NCBI GenBank assembly: GCA_020849275.1
Contig: JADLGO010000011.1
Coordinates: 45,047 to 109,046 of the forward strand
Direction of reading: 5' to 3'
Origin: Chthonomonadales bacterium
GTDB taxonomy: Bacteria; Armatimonadota; Chthonomonadetes; Chthonomonadales; CAJBBX01
Length of the DNA stretch: 64,000 nucleotides
Of the stretch, positions 41,505-51,591 are shown in pieces. The notes beneath the pieces are model-generated. The model searched no databases. It was given only the letters and a program-made list of their open reading frames with translations, and was not told where the DNA came from. Each line of letters opens with the position of its first letter. The stretch's first letter is position 1. The position numbers and the translations under genes are program-made.

Positions 41505-41921
41505 CTAACCGCCCAGGTCGATGCGCTTCTCGCCAGACCCTCCGTCGTCTTCCAGGGACTTGAAGATGCGCTTCACGAACGCGATCAACTCCATCGGGTT
41601 GAAGGGCTTGGTCAGGTAGCAGTCCACGCCCGACTGCCATCCACGGAACACGTCCTGGTCCTGCGCCTTCGCGGTCAACATGATCACGGGGATGTCGCGG
41701 GTCACCTGGTTCTTCTTGAGCGTCTGTAGCACCTCAAACCCGTCCATGTACGGCATCATGACGTCCAGCACGATCAGGTCCGGCTGCTCGGCATCGACCT
41801 TCTCGAGTGCCTCCTTGCCGTCGTAGGCCGTCACTACCTGGTAGCCATGGCGCTCGAGGTTCACCTGCACCAGGCGGACGATCGCCCGCTCGTCGTCTAC
41901 GGCCAGTATCTTCTTCGGCAT
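41505..41921 (-). CDS. single-domain response regulator (CheY-like)
   Basis: A 138-residue stand-alone receiver domain: acid pair in AVDDE, phospho-acceptor D53 in LIVLDVMMPYMDG, MLTAK with the conserved Thr near 83, and K105 in CYLTKPF. There is no output domain, so it must act by binding a partner (kinase, motor or regulator). A short acidic/basic tail follows. No histidine kinase is adjacent. It has its own strong promoter at 42009-42037, separate from the gcv/lipM genes upstream. Confidence 0.92.
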   Translation of the reverse strand: MPKKILAVDDERAIVRLVQVNLERHGYQVVTAYDGKEALEKVDAEQPDLIVLDVMMPYMDGFEVLQTLKKNQVTRDIPVIMLTAKAQDQDVFRGWQSGVDCYLTKPFNPMELIAFVKRIFKSLEDDGGSGEKRIDLGG

Positions 41922-42008
41922 CGTGGGTCCCTGTCTCCCTTTGCGCGCTGGAGGCGCCGTACATCCGGCATGCCCTGCGCGGCCCGCTGCTTCTGCCCGC
42001 GCGGCCCG

Positions 42009-42037
42009 ATTTTATCACAACTCCCGCCCGCTGTCAA
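42009..42037 (-). promoter_or_regulatory. strong promoter of the CheY-like gene
   Basis: On the minus strand: TTGACA (42037-42032), 17-bp spacer, TAAAAT (42014-42009). It overlaps the lipM stop. The predicted leader is about 80 nt. Confidence 0.82.
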
Positions 42038-42837
42038 TTCGCTGGAGCGAGCCCGTCCGTTCTCGCCGCAAGGAGCGCGGCCGCGCGCTCCACCTCCCAC
42101 GCCCCGAGCGTGTCCTCGGACAGGCAGAGGCCTAGCTCCTCGCGGAACGCCGAGATCAGGCCCTCCTCCAGCGCGTTCGGCGCAATACCAGCGAGCGGCC
42201 AGTCGCCCGGCGCCGCCTCGCCACGGAAGAGGCCGCGTGAGCGCGCGGGCGGCGGCAGATGGCGCAGCGATGACTGCTGGAGCAGCACGCCGCGCCGCCG
42301 ACACTGAGCGCTACCCACGAGCTTATCCCCATCCGCCGACACGACATCGGCACGCGTCGAGGCGCCGAAGCAGTCCCCGCTGCGTGCCCGAGCCGCCCTC
42401 CCCACCGCGATCCTCGCGACGACCCCCCACCCCGCGAGCGCGCGCGTGATGGCGCGGGCGAGGAGGCGATAGGAGCCCGTCACGCTGGCGCCGGTGGCTC
42501 CCAGCAGCGCGAAGGGCACAACCACGCTGAACGTCTGATCGTAGCCGTGCAGCACGGCGCGCCCGCCGGTGGGCCGGCCGACCACGGGCACCGCGAGCGC
42601 GGCACAGCGGGCCAGGTCCAGGTCTCGCGACGCATCCTGGAACCGCCCGACGCTGATGCTCAGGCGATCCCAGCGATAGACGCGGAGCGTCGGCCCGGCC
42701 AGTCCGGCAACCACCGCATCCAGGATGGCCTCGTCCACCGCCATGTTCCAGGCGGGTGGCTCCGCGCCGTGAACGAGCAACCGCCACGGCTGGCGCGGGA
42801 CCGACTGCGTGCAGGCTACGGCTTCGGGATCTCCCAT
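42034..42837 (-). CDS. lipM: octanoyltransferase / lipoate-protein ligase family (LipM-like)
   Basis: A 267-residue biotin/lipoate A/B ligase-fold protein. Seen: WNMAVDEAILDAV, RVYRWDRLSISVGRFQ, RPTGGRAVLHGYDQTFSVVVP, then C156 in GDCFGAS at the place of the LipM acyl-thioester Cys, K172 in DGDKLVGSAQ and the GVLLQQSSL strand. This favours LipM, which transfers octanoate from ACP to GcvH, over LplA, which lacks the Cys. The gene overlaps the 3' end of gcvPB by 22 bases in the same operon, consistent with GcvH as its substrate. The tail beyond residue 200 diverges. Confidence 0.8.
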   Translation of the reverse strand: MGDPEAVACTQSVPRQPWRLLVHGAEPPAWNMAVDEAILDAVVAGLAGPTLRVYRWDRLSISVGRFQDASRDLDLARCAALAVPVVGRPTGGRAVLHGYDQTFSVVVPFALLGATGASVTGSYRLLARAITRALAGWGVVARIAVGRAARARSGDCFGASTRADVVSADGDKLVGSAQCRRRGVLLQQSSLRHLPPPARSRGLFRGEAAPGDWPLAGIAPNALEEGLISAFREELGLCLSEDTLGAWEVERAAALLAARTDGLAPAN

Positions 42838-44276
42838 TGCACGTCCAGTTGCTTGACCGCCGCCGTCTCGTCGAGCCTCGAGACCGGGGTCACGTGAGGA
42901 GCGGTGCGCAGCAGGTCCGGGTCATCCACCGCCTCCCTGGCGATGGCCGCCATCGCCTCACAGAACGCGTCGAGCGTCTCCCGGCTCTCGGTCTCCGTCG
43001 GCTCGATCATCAGCGATTCGGGCACGATGAGCGGGAAGTAGTTGGTGGGTGGGTGGAAGCCGTAGTCCATCAGCCGCTTGCTGATGTCGAGCGCACGCAC
43101 GCCCGTCTGGCCCTTCTGGCGGGAGGCGGACAGGACGACCTCGTGCATACAGGTGCGGTCGAACGGGATGTCGTAGTGCGGGCGCAGGCGGGCGCGCATG
43201 TAGTTGGCGTTGAGCACGGCGCACTCCGCCACCGTGCGCAAGCCTGTCGGCCCCAGGGTGCGCATGTAGGCATAGGCCCGCAACGCGATCAGGAAGGCGC
43301 CGTAGAACGAGTGGATGCTCCCGACGGCCTGTGGGCGATCCCAGTCGAGCCGGTACGTGTCGTCGTCGCTCCGGGCGACGACGGGAACCGGCAGGTACGG
43401 CTCCAGCATCTGCTTGACGGCGATGGCGCCGCAGCCGGGTCCCCCGCCCCCGTGTGGGGTCGAGAAGGTCTTGTGGAGGTTAAAGTGCATCACGTCGAAG
43501 CCCATGTCGCCCGGCCGGGCCACGCCGAGCAGCGCGTTCATGTTGGCGCCGTCGCAGTAGACGAGCCCGCCGCGCTCGTGGACGAGTCGGCAGATCTCGA
43601 GGATGCTTGTCTCGAACAGGCCCAGCGTGTTCGGGTTGGTCAACATGAGCGCGGCCGTGCGGTCATCGGCCGCGCGCTCCAGCGCCGCCATGTCCATGAG
43701 CCCGTCCGGCCCCGAAGCGATCGCGCGCACACGGAACCCGCACCGTGCCGCGCTGGCCGGGTTCGTGCCGTGGGCGGAGTCCGGTATCAGAACGGTGTCA
43801 CGCCGCTCGTCGCCACACGCCCGATGGTGGTCATGGATCATCATCAGGCTCAGCAGCTCGCCGTGGGCCCCGGCGGCCGGCTGCACCGTCGAGGCCGCCA
43901 TGCCGGCTATCTCCGCCAGCATCGTCTGAACGCGGTGGAGCAACTCGAGCGCCCCCTGCGCGCCCTCCTCGGCCTGAAGCGGGTGCAGGCGCGCGAAGCC
44001 GGGGAGGCGCGCGGCGCGCTCGTTCACCTTCGGGTTGTACTTCATGGTGCACGAGCCGAGCGGGTAGAGGCCGAGGTCGATGGCGTAGTTGCGATGCGAG
44101 AGCCGCGTGAAGTGCCGGACGACGTCCAACTCGGACACCTCGGGTAGCGGCAGGTCGGCGCGCAGATGCCCGGCGCCGAGCAGGTCGGCCGGTTCGCGCC
44201 GCGGCACGTCGCACGCCGGCAGGCTCGACCCGGCTCGGCCTGGCGCGCTCCGGTCCCAGATCAGGCCAGTGCTCAA
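42816..44276 (-). CDS. gcvPB: glycine dehydrogenase (decarboxylating) subunit 2
   Basis: The 486-residue C-terminal half of P protein, in organisms where GcvP is split. It decarboxylates glycine with PLP and hands the aminomethyl group to lipoyl-GcvH. PLP lysine K269 is in NLHKTFSTPHGGGGPG; also YPLGSCTMKYNPKVNE near residue 72, and HGTNPASAARCGF. ATG 44276 overlaps the last bases of gcvPA (stop at 44273), so the two subunits are translationally coupled. Confidence 0.94.
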   Translation of the reverse strand: MSTGLIWDRSAPGRAGSSLPACDVPRREPADLLGAGHLRADLPLPEVSELDVVRHFTRLSHRNYAIDLGLYPLGSCTMKYNPKVNERAARLPGFARLHPLQAEEGAQGALELLHRVQTMLAEIAGMAASTVQPAAGAHGELLSLMMIHDHHRACGDERRDTVLIPDSAHGTNPASAARCGFRVRAIASGPDGLMDMAALERAADDRTAALMLTNPNTLGLFETSILEICRLVHERGGLVYCDGANMNALLGVARPGDMGFDVMHFNLHKTFSTPHGGGGPGCGAIAVKQMLEPYLPVPVVARSDDDTYRLDWDRPQAVGSIHSFYGAFLIALRAYAYMRTLGPTGLRTVAECAVLNANYMRARLRPHYDIPFDRTCMHEVVLSASRQKGQTGVRALDISKRLMDYGFHPPTNYFPLIVPESLMIEPTETESRETLDAFCEAMAAIAREAVDDPDLLRTAPHVTPVSRLDETAAVKQLDVQWEIPKP

Positions 44277-45634
44277 CTTACACCCTCTCTCAGCGCCGAA
44301 GCCGTGGTCGAGACCATCCGATCGATCTCCTCGCGCGTCCGGTTCTCAGTAACGCACAGCAGCGCGTGGCCGGCGAGCTCCGGATATGCGAGGCCAAGGT
44401 CGTAGCCGCCGATCACGCCGCTCTCGCGCAGGCGGCGGTTCAGGGCGGCAACCTGGGTGCCCGGCGGCAGGCGCAGGGCGAACTCCTTGAAGAAGGGCCG
44501 CTCGAACGCGAGCGAGACGCCCGGCAACGCACACAAGCGGTCCGCGGCGTAGTGCGCCTTCTGGACGCACCGATCGGCGACCTCCCGCAGCCCGTTCCTT
44601 CCCACCGCGCAAAGGTAGATGGTGGCGGCCAGCGCCAGCAGAGCCTCATTGGTGCAGATGTTGGAGGTGGCGCGCTCGCGCCGGATGTCTTGCTCTCGCG
44701 TGCGCAGCGTCATCGTGTATGCCCGTCGGCCGGCAAGGTCGCGCGTGGCGCCGACGATGCGCCCGGGAAATCGGCGCTGGTAGGCGAGCTTGCACGCGAA
44801 GAAGCCGAGCAGCGGCCCCCCGAAGGCCATCGGGCAGCCAAGAGCCTGCCCCTCCCCTACCACCACGTCGACCCCGAACTCCCCCGGCGGCTTCAGCAGC
44901 CCGAGCGCGACCGGATCGGCACAGACCACCGAAAGCGCCCCGGCGGCAGCCGCGGCGCTCTGAGCGGCCGCGAGGTCGTGCACGCACCCGAAGAAAGACG
45001 GGTACTGCGTCAGGAGACAGGCGGTTCCGCCGTCCAACACGCTGCCCAGGGCGGCCGTATCGAGCGCGCCGTCGCGGTGCGGCGCCTCGCGGTACTGGAA
45101 ACCGGAGGTACGAATGTACGTTCGCACAACGCGGCGATAGTGCGGGTGGATCGCCGAGGAAGCCACGACCGTGTCGCGGCCCGTGACGTCGACGGCCATC
45201 AGCGCTGCCTCGGCGAGAGCGGTTGCGCCGTCGTACATCGACGCGTTCGCCAGTTCCATGCCGGTCAGGCGGCAGACGAGCGACTGGTACTCGTAGATGG
45301 CCTGAAGCATGCCCTGGCTCATCTCGGGCTGATAGGGCGTGTAGGCCGTCAGAAACTCGCCGCGCGACGCGAGCGCGTCAACAACGGAGGGCCCGAAATG
45401 GTCGTAGACGCCGGCGCCCAGGAAGCAGGCGTAGCGGTCAAGATCGTCGTTGCGCCCCGCCATGCGGGTCAGGTGTCGCAGCAGCGCCGCCTCGTCGAGG
45501 GAGTCGGGAAGATCGAGCGCCCCGTCCATCCGCGCCTCGGCGGGGATCGAGCCAAAGAGGTCCGCGATGCTCCGCGCGCCGATCGCCTCCAGCATCGCCA
45601 CACGGTCCGCCGGGGTGTGCGGCACGTAAGTCAA
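44273..45634 (-). CDS. gcvPA: glycine dehydrogenase (decarboxylating) subunit 1
   Basis: The 453-residue N-terminal half of the split P protein; it forms the heterodimer with GcvPB. Seen: YVPHTPADRVAMLEAIG at the start, FLGAGVYDHFGPSVV, FLTAYTPYQPEMSQGMLQAIYEYQSL, NASMYDGATALAEAALMA, and GEGQALGCPMAFGGPLLGFFACK. The start is TTG 45634, which overlaps the gcvH stop (TTGA) and lies 10 bases after GGAGGA; longer in-frame starts would run deep into gcvH. The family length supports this choice. Confidence 0.94.
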   Translation of the reverse strand: MTYVPHTPADRVAMLEAIGARSIADLFGSIPAEARMDGALDLPDSLDEAALLRHLTRMAGRNDDLDRYACFLGAGVYDHFGPSVVDALASRGEFLTAYTPYQPEMSQGMLQAIYEYQSLVCRLTGMELANASMYDGATALAEAALMAVDVTGRDTVVASSAIHPHYRRVVRTYIRTSGFQYREAPHRDGALDTAALGSVLDGGTACLLTQYPSFFGCVHDLAAAQSAAAAAGALSVVCADPVALGLLKPPGEFGVDVVVGEGQALGCPMAFGGPLLGFFACKLAYQRRFPGRIVGATRDLAGRRAYTMTLRTREQDIRRERATSNICTNEALLALAATIYLCAVGRNGLREVADRCVQKAHYAADRLCALPGVSLAFERPFFKEFALRLPPGTQVAALNRRLRESGVIGGYDLGLAYPELAGHALLCVTENRTREEIDRMVSTTASALREGVS

Positions 45635-46020
45635 TGCCCGGTCTCCTCCAGCGACCGCTCGTAGCCGGCCGCGTCCAGAAGCTGCTCGAGCTCGGTAGGG
45701 TCGGCCATCCGCACGCGCATCAGCCATCCCGCGCCATACGGGTCCTGGTTCACCGTCTCGGTGGCGTCTGGCAGCGCCGCGTTGGCCTCGACGACCTCAC
45801 CGCTGACCGGGCTGTAGAGGTCCGACACCGCCTTGACGCTCTCGATCGTTCCGAACACCTCGTCGCGCGCCAACACGCGCCCGACCTCCGGCAGCTCGAC
45901 GTAGACCACATCGCCGAGCTCGGCCTGCGCGTGCTCCGTGATGCCGATGGTGGCGACAGCGCCCTCCACGCGAACCCACTCGTGCGTCCTGGCGTACTTC
46001 AACTCGCTGGGAGTCGACAT
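45631..46020 (-). CDS. gcvH: glycine cleavage system H protein
   Basis: A 129-residue lipoyl carrier that shuttles the aminomethyl group between P, T and L proteins. The lipoyl-lysine is K63 in TIESVKAVSDLYSPVSG; the fold begins KYARTHEWVRVEG and AVATIGITEHAQAELGDVVYVELPEVG. AGGAACAGG upstream of ATG 46020 is the ribosome-binding site. It sits between gcvT and gcvPA in the same direction. The L protein (dihydrolipoyl dehydrogenase) is not in the window. Confidence 0.95.
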   Translation of the reverse strand: MSTPSELKYARTHEWVRVEGAVATIGITEHAQAELGDVVYVELPEVGRVLARDEVFGTIESVKAVSDLYSPVSGEVVEANAALPDATETVNQDPYGAGWLMRVRMADPTELEQLLDAAGYERSLEETGH

Positions 46021-46053
46021 CCTGTTCCTCCATGATGGCGGCTGGACATGTGG

Positions 46054-47139
46054 TCAGGTCTGGAGCAGCGACTTCTTGGGCACGAGCCGCGCGAGGTGGC
46101 GCGATCCGCGGATCTCGACCTCCACACGCGTCCCGCTCGCGGCGTGCGCGGCCTCCACGTAGGCCATGCCCAGGGCGCGGCCGCGCGCGGGGGAGAAGAC
46201 CCCGCTCGTCACGTTCCCGACAGGTTGGCGGTCAACGTAGAGAGTATACCCCTGCCGGGGGATGGCCCGATCGTCCATCACCAGGCCCATCAGGCGCCGC
46301 GCGGCGCCGCGCCGCTTCGCCTCCGCGATCGCGTCGCGCCCCACGAACGGGCCCTTGTCCAGCTTGACCACCCACATCAGCCCGGCCTCCACGGGCGTCG
46401 TCGTCTCGTCGATCTCATGACCGTACAGTGGGAACCCCGCCTCGATGCGCAGAGCGTCGCGCGCGCCCAGCCCGCAGGGCACGCCCCCGCTGCTCCGCAA
46501 AGCCTCCCACACGGCCGGTCCGCCCGCAGCCGGCATGATCAGCTCGAAGCCGTCCTCGCCGGTATAGCCGGTGCGACAGCAGGTCGCGTCGACACCGGCC
46601 AGGGCGAGGCGACGATGCGCGAAGCGTGGCATGCGGGGTGCAACATCGCCACTCAGCGATCCCAGCAGCGCTGCCGCCCCCGGTCCCTGGACCGCGATCA
46701 TCGCGGTGGCCTCGGTCTCGTCGGCGAGCTCCGTACCGGTCGGTGCGCTCGCCCGCAGCCACTCCAAGTCTGCCGCGCGGTTGCTCGCGTTTACCACGAC
46801 CAGAAACGTCTCCCCGCCCTCGCGGTAGATGATGATGTCATCGCGGATGCCGCCAACCTCGTTGGTGAGCAGGGAGTAGTGCGCCTGACCCTCGGCCAGC
46901 CCGCCCACGTCGTTGGGCGTCAGCCGTTCGAGCAGGTCCGTGGCGCCGTCGCCTCGCAACTGAAGCCGCCCCATGTGGCTGATGTCGAACAGCCCGACGC
47001 CCCTCCGAACTGCCCTCGCCTCGTCCAGAATGCCCGCGTACTGCACCGGCATCTCCCAACCAGCGAAGGGCACCATGCGCGCGCCGAGCGCGCGGTGGAC
47101 ATCCCAGAGGGGAGTGCGGCGCAGATCGTCGGTCCCCAT
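46054..47139 (-). CDS. gcvT: aminomethyltransferase (glycine cleavage T protein)
   Basis: A 361-residue T protein that moves the methylene group from aminomethyl-GcvH to tetrahydrofolate, releasing ammonia. Seen: TPLWDVHRALGARMVPFAGWEMPVQY, GLFDISHMGRLQLRG (Asp for folate N5), TGYTGEDGFEL, GLGARDALRIEAGFPLYGHE and TSGVFSPARGRALGMAYV. ATG 47139 overlaps the stop of the DUF2993 gene by one base (TGATG). I find no glycine riboswitch in front of it, since the preceding gene leaves no leader. Confidence 0.95.
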   Translation of the reverse strand: MGTDDLRRTPLWDVHRALGARMVPFAGWEMPVQYAGILDEARAVRRGVGLFDISHMGRLQLRGDGATDLLERLTPNDVGGLAEGQAHYSLLTNEVGGIRDDIIIYREGGETFLVVVNASNRAADLEWLRASAPTGTELADETEATAMIAVQGPGAAALLGSLSGDVAPRMPRFAHRRLALAGVDATCCRTGYTGEDGFELIMPAAGGPAVWEALRSSGGVPCGLGARDALRIEAGFPLYGHEIDETTTPVEAGLMWVVKLDKGPFVGRDAIAEAKRRGAARRLMGLVMDDRAIPRQGYTLYVDRQPVGNVTSGVFSPARGRALGMAYVEAAHAASGTRVEVEIRGSRHLARLVPKKSLLQT

Positions 47140-47957
47140 CACAGGTCCTTTCCCGGCGCGGCCGGCCCGGGCACGGTTGCCGTGCCGCGCCCCACGACCG
47201 CTCCGCGAACCGTCTCGACACGATCGAGCCGAAGGAACCCGTCGAGGCCCAGGTCGCGTTTTGTGTCCAGAACGGGATTCAGCCCGTCCAGCATCCGCCG
47301 GGCGGCCTCGGCGGTCAGCGGCCGACCATTCAGCCAGATCTCGCCATCCGCGATGCGCACGTAGCGCCCGTCGCGCGCCTCCAGCCGCCCGGTGGCCTCC
47401 ATCGTAAGGCGTGCGCCCAGCACCAGCGTCGTCGCCCCTATCGACGCGCGGCCCGGTTGCAGGCTGACGCTCACGTCGCCAAGCTGTGGGAAGCGCGACG
47501 CCAGGTAGCCGCGCAGTTCGCCCTCGCTCAGCACCACCTCGGCGGGCCCCATGCCGGCTCCGCGCAGCACGATGCGCCCGTCGAACACCACCCGCCACGC
47601 GTCCAGCGTCACAGACGGCACGTCGGCGTGGAAACGTTCCACCTTGACCCCACGGAAGGTGACCCCGCGGATCTCGATGACCAGATGCTCCGCCCTGGCG
47701 CGCGTGCCGCCACCGGGACGCGACCGGAACGACAGCGAGTCCGCCGCGCCACCCTGGCACAGCACGACCACGCGGCGCGCACGGCCCGTCAGCAGCCCGA
47801 ACAGCCCATCCGGCCTCACGCGCGCCTCGATGTGCGCCCCGCGCACCACGGCGCCGACCTCCCGCCGGATCGCGTGCTCGGCCCGCGTCTGCAGGAAGCC
47901 GGACGTGAACACGAGGCCCAGGAAGCCAAGCGCCAGGTCGCGGACCAGGTCCTCCAT
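47139..47957 (-). CDS. DUF2993 (LmeA-like) domain protein
   Basis: A 272-residue protein of the DUF2993 family, found in actinobacteria, cyanobacteria and others; some members (LmeA) bind lipids at the cell envelope. A hydrophobic N-terminal stretch (VRDLALGFLGLVFTSGFLQ) could anchor it. Repeated amphipathic strands follow (IEIRGVTFRGVKVERFHADVPSVTLDAWRVVF and so on), typical of a lipid-binding beta-fold. It begins 2 bases before the livF stop and ends in the gcvT start, so it is embedded in the liv-gcv run. The reason for this location is unknown. Confidence 0.75.
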   Translation of the reverse strand: MEDLVRDLALGFLGLVFTSGFLQTRAEHAIRREVGAVVRGAHIEARVRPDGLFGLLTGRARRVVVLCQGGAADSLSFRSRPGGGTRARAEHLVIEIRGVTFRGVKVERFHADVPSVTLDAWRVVFDGRIVLRGAGMGPAEVVLSEGELRGYLASRFPQLGDVSVSLQPGRASIGATTLVLGARLTMEATGRLEARDGRYVRIADGEIWLNGRPLTAEAARRMLDGLNPVLDTKRDLGLDGFLRLDRVETVRGAVVGRGTATVPGPAAPGKDL

Positions 47958-47958
47958 G

Positions 47959-48665
<707 letters not shown>

Positions 48666-48666
<1 letters not shown>

Positions 48667-49436
48667 CAGGCCGTCTCCTGGCCAAGGTAGGCGGCAACGA
48701 CCTTCGGATTCGCCCGGATGGTCGCCGGGTCGCCCTCGGCGATCACCTCACCGTAGTCCAGCACGTAGATCCGCTCGCAGATGCCCATGACCACGCGCAT
48801 GTCGTGCTCGATCAGCAAGATGCTCAGGTCCGTGCTCTGGCGGATGCTCTCGATCAGCGATGCGAGCTCCGCCTTCTCCTGCGGGTTCATTCCGGCGGCC
48901 GGCTCATCCAGAAGCAGAAGCCGGGGCTGCGTAGCGAGAGCGCGCGCGATCTCGAGGCGACGCTGGAGACCGTAGGGAAGATCGCCCGCGATCGCGTTCG
49001 CCGCGTGCTCCAGGTTCACCTTGCGAAGCACCTCGATCGCCCGCTCGGCGAGCCGAGCGTCGGCGCGCCGGAGCCGCGGCGTGTGCAGAATGGCGTCTAC
49101 CAGGCCCGCATGGCCGCGCAGGTGCGCCGCGACGAGCACGTTGTCCATCGCCGTCAGGTGGCGGAACAGGCGGCTACTCTGGAACGTGCGGGCGGCGCCG
49201 AGCGCCGTGACCTGGCTAGGCCGCGCGCCTTGGATCGCGCGGCCGGCGAGCGCAATACGGCCCTCGGTCGGCGCGTAGACGCCGGTCAACAGGTTAAACA
49301 AGGTGGTCTTGCCGGCCCCGTTGGGCCCGATGAGCCCGACAAGCTCCCCCACCCCGATCCGGAGGTCCACGCCACTGACGGCGGCCAACCCTCCGAAGCG
49401 CTTCGTCACGCGCTCCAGGCTGAGCAGCGGCGTCAT
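48666..49436 (-). CDS. livG: branched-chain amino acid ABC transporter ATP-binding protein LivG
   Basis: A 256-residue ABC ATPase of the LivG subgroup: FGGLAAVSGVDL, Walker A GPNGAGKTTLFNLLTG, the ARTFQSSRLFRHLTAMDNVLV block typical of LivG, signature PYGLQRRLEIARALAT (LSGGQ variant), Walker B LLLLDEPAAGMN and LLIEHDMRVVMGI. ATG 49436 overlaps the livM stop by 4 bases. A much longer frame that runs upstream through livM and livH is not coding. Confidence 0.93.
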
Positions 49437-50476
49437 CCGCCCGCGCTCGAGGGAGCACGACGGAGCCGGCGCAGCAGGCCCCGCGCCGTGGCGTAGCCGA
49501 TCTCGCCGTGGCCGAAGAGCCCCTGGGGCCGTGTGAGCATGACGACCACGAGCATCGTGGAGAAGATGACGAGCCGGTAGTCCTTCAGCATCGGCACCAG
49601 CCCGCGCAGCAACTCGGGCGTGGCCGTCAGGAGCGAAGCGGCCAGAATGGATCCGGTCACGCTTCCGCTGCCGCCCAACACCACCATCGTCGTAATGATG
49701 ATCGAGACGTCCATGCCGAAAACGTCCGGGCTGATGCCGGTGAAGTAGTGGGCGTAGAGCACGCCCGCGGCGCCAGCGAAGCCCGAGCCGATGATGAACG
49801 CGGTTACCTTCACGCTCGTCGTTCCCACGCCCATCGCCTCGGCGGCGATCTCGTCCTCGCGCACCGCCAGCCAGGTGAGCCCGCGCACCGTCCGCATCAG
49901 GTTGCGGCTCAGCGCCACGACCGCCACCACGAGCAGAAAGACCCAGAAGACGGCGAGCTCGTGGGCGGACACGAGAGTCGGGATTCCGCTCAAGCCGCGA
50001 GCGCCGCCGACGGAGTCGAGGTTCAGCAGCACGACGCGGATCACCTCGCCGAAGCCAAGCGTCAGGATCGCGAGGTAGTCGCCGCGAAGGCGCAGCGACG
50101 GCAGCCCCACGACGAAGCCGGCGATGCCCGCGGCGACGGCGCCGAGCACCACCGCGAGACACAGGTTCAGCGCGTCGCCGCTCAGGGTGCCGATCTCGAG
50201 CACCGGGAACAGGCCGACGAGCGCCGGCCGCCACAGAACGGTCCACGCCGCTCCAACGTAGGCTCCGATCGCGTAGAAGCCGGCATGGCCAATACTGAAC
50301 TGCCCCGTGATGCCGTTGATGAGGTTGAGGCTCACGGCGAGCGTGATCGCGATGCCACACTGGATCAGCACCACGAAGTAGTAGGTGTCCATGTAGCGCG
50401 TCAGCAGGGTGCTCGCGACAGAGAGCGTCGCCAGCACGGCAAGCGCGGAGACCACCTTGCCGGCAAGCCAGCGCAT
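49433..50476 (-). CDS. livM: branched-chain amino acid ABC transporter permease LivM
   Basis: A 347-residue permease with about nine to ten hydrophobic helices. Family marks: NLINGITGQFSIGHAGFYAIGAYVGA near residue 50, GDYLAILTLGFGEVIRVV and the cytoplasmic coupling region VREDEIAAEAMGVGTTSVKVTAF (EAA-like loop). ATG 50476 lies 3 bases after the livH stop. It forms the heterodimeric channel with LivH. Confidence 0.93.
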   Translation of the reverse strand: MRWLAGKVVSALAVLATLSVASTLLTRYMDTYYFVVLIQCGIAITLAVSLNLINGITGQFSIGHAGFYAIGAYVGAAWTVLWRPALVGLFPVLEIGTLSGDALNLCLAVVLGAVAAGIAGFVVGLPSLRLRGDYLAILTLGFGEVIRVVLLNLDSVGGARGLSGIPTLVSAHELAVFWVFLLVVAVVALSRNLMRTVRGLTWLAVREDEIAAEAMGVGTTSVKVTAFIIGSGFAGAAGVLYAHYFTGISPDVFGMDVSIIITTMVVLGGSGSVTGSILAASLLTATPELLRGLVPMLKDYRLVIFSTMLVVVMLTRPQGLFGHGEIGYATARGLLRRLRRAPSSAGG

Positions 50477-50479
50477 CTC

Positions 50480-51589
50480 CTACACCTTCTCCGGCACATT
50501 GCGGCCGAGGAGCCCGGCCGGCCGCACCAGCAGGATGACGATCAGGATGCAGAAAGCGATGGCATCGCGAAAGGTGGAGTACTGTGAGCCGGCAACGAAT
50601 GCCTCCGCGAGACCCATCAGGATGCCGCCGAGCGCCGCGCCGGGGATGTTGCCGGCCCCGCCGAGGACCGCGGCCACGAACGCCTTGATCCCGGGCTGAA
50701 GGCCAAAGAGCGGGGTGATCTTCACGTGCGTGAGCGCCGCCACCATCACGCCGCCCGCGCCCGCCAGTGCCGCGCCGAGGGCGAAGGTGAAGGAGATCAC
50801 GCGGTCCGTGTCGATCCCCATCAGCTTTGCGGCCTCGATGTCGTGGGCGATCGCGCGCATGGCCTTGCCACGGCGCGTGAACAACACGATGTGCCGCAGG
50901 CCGGCCATGAGCGCCAGAGAAACCAGGAGGATGGCGAGCTGCGAGCTCCCAACCTGCACCGCTCCGGGTAGATGAAACGTGCGCTCCGGGACCAGGGTCG
51001 GGATGAAGTTGGGGTTGGCGCCGAAGACGACGAGGCCGCCGTTCTCGAGCACCAGCGAGACGCCGATGGCCGTGATCAGGGCGTTGAGCCGCGACGGCGA
51101 CGGCGGCGAGCGCCGGGTGATCCAGGCCATCACGGGCCGCAACGCGAAACCGAAGCCGACGCCCAGCACGGCGAAAGCCGCAAGCCCGGTCGGCGTACGG
51201 AGCGAGGCGATGGCGCCGGCGGCGGGGATCGCGATCACGAGGCCCCAGAAGTGGGCGTCGGCTGCATGCAGTCCGTTCCGCAGCGGGCGGTAGGCGAAGC
51301 GCTCGATCACCACCCCGAGCACGGCGCAGAGCGCCATCGCCAGGCCGAGCACGACCACCAGCAGGGCGATGTTGCGCGCGGCGGCGTCCGGAAACGCCGC
51401 GATGTCCCGGAAGGGAAGCCACCGGGTGCAGGCGTAGTAGCCGACGAAGGCGCCCACCATGTACACGTCGCCGTGCGCGAAGTTGATGAGGCGCAGGACG
51501 CCATACACCATCGTGTAGCCCAGAGCGATCAGCGCGTACAGGCTGCCGAGTTGTACGCCGTAGATGAGCTGCTGGACGAACGCCTGCAT
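50480..51589 (-). CDS. livH: branched-chain amino acid ABC transporter permease LivH
   Basis: A 369-residue permease, somewhat longer than the usual ~300 because of a loop near 120-165 (TRRSPPSPSR region). Typical marks: LIYGVQLGSLYALIALGYTMVYGVLRLINFAHGDVYMVGAFVGYY at the start, LFTRRGKAMRAIAHDIEAAKLMGI (coupling loop) and KAFVAAVLGGAGNIPGAALGG. It lies 2 bases after livJ and is co-oriented with livM. Confidence 0.93.
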   Translation of the reverse strand: MQAFVQQLIYGVQLGSLYALIALGYTMVYGVLRLINFAHGDVYMVGAFVGYYACTRWLPFRDIAAFPDAAARNIALLVVVLGLAMALCAVLGVVIERFAYRPLRNGLHAADAHFWGLVIAIPAAGAIASLRTPTGLAAFAVLGVGFGFALRPVMAWITRRSPPSPSRLNALITAIGVSLVLENGGLVVFGANPNFIPTLVPERTFHLPGAVQVGSSQLAILLVSLALMAGLRHIVLFTRRGKAMRAIAHDIEAAKLMGIDTDRVISFTFALGAALAGAGGVMVAALTHVKITPLFGLQPGIKAFVAAVLGGAGNIPGAALGGILMGLAEAFVAGSQYSTFRDAIAFCILIVILLVRPAGLLGRNVPEKV

Positions 51590-51591
51590 CC

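Noticed and set aside
47100..47200. Possible glycine riboswitch before gcvT
   Set aside because: The preceding gene overlaps gcvT, so there is no leader for it.
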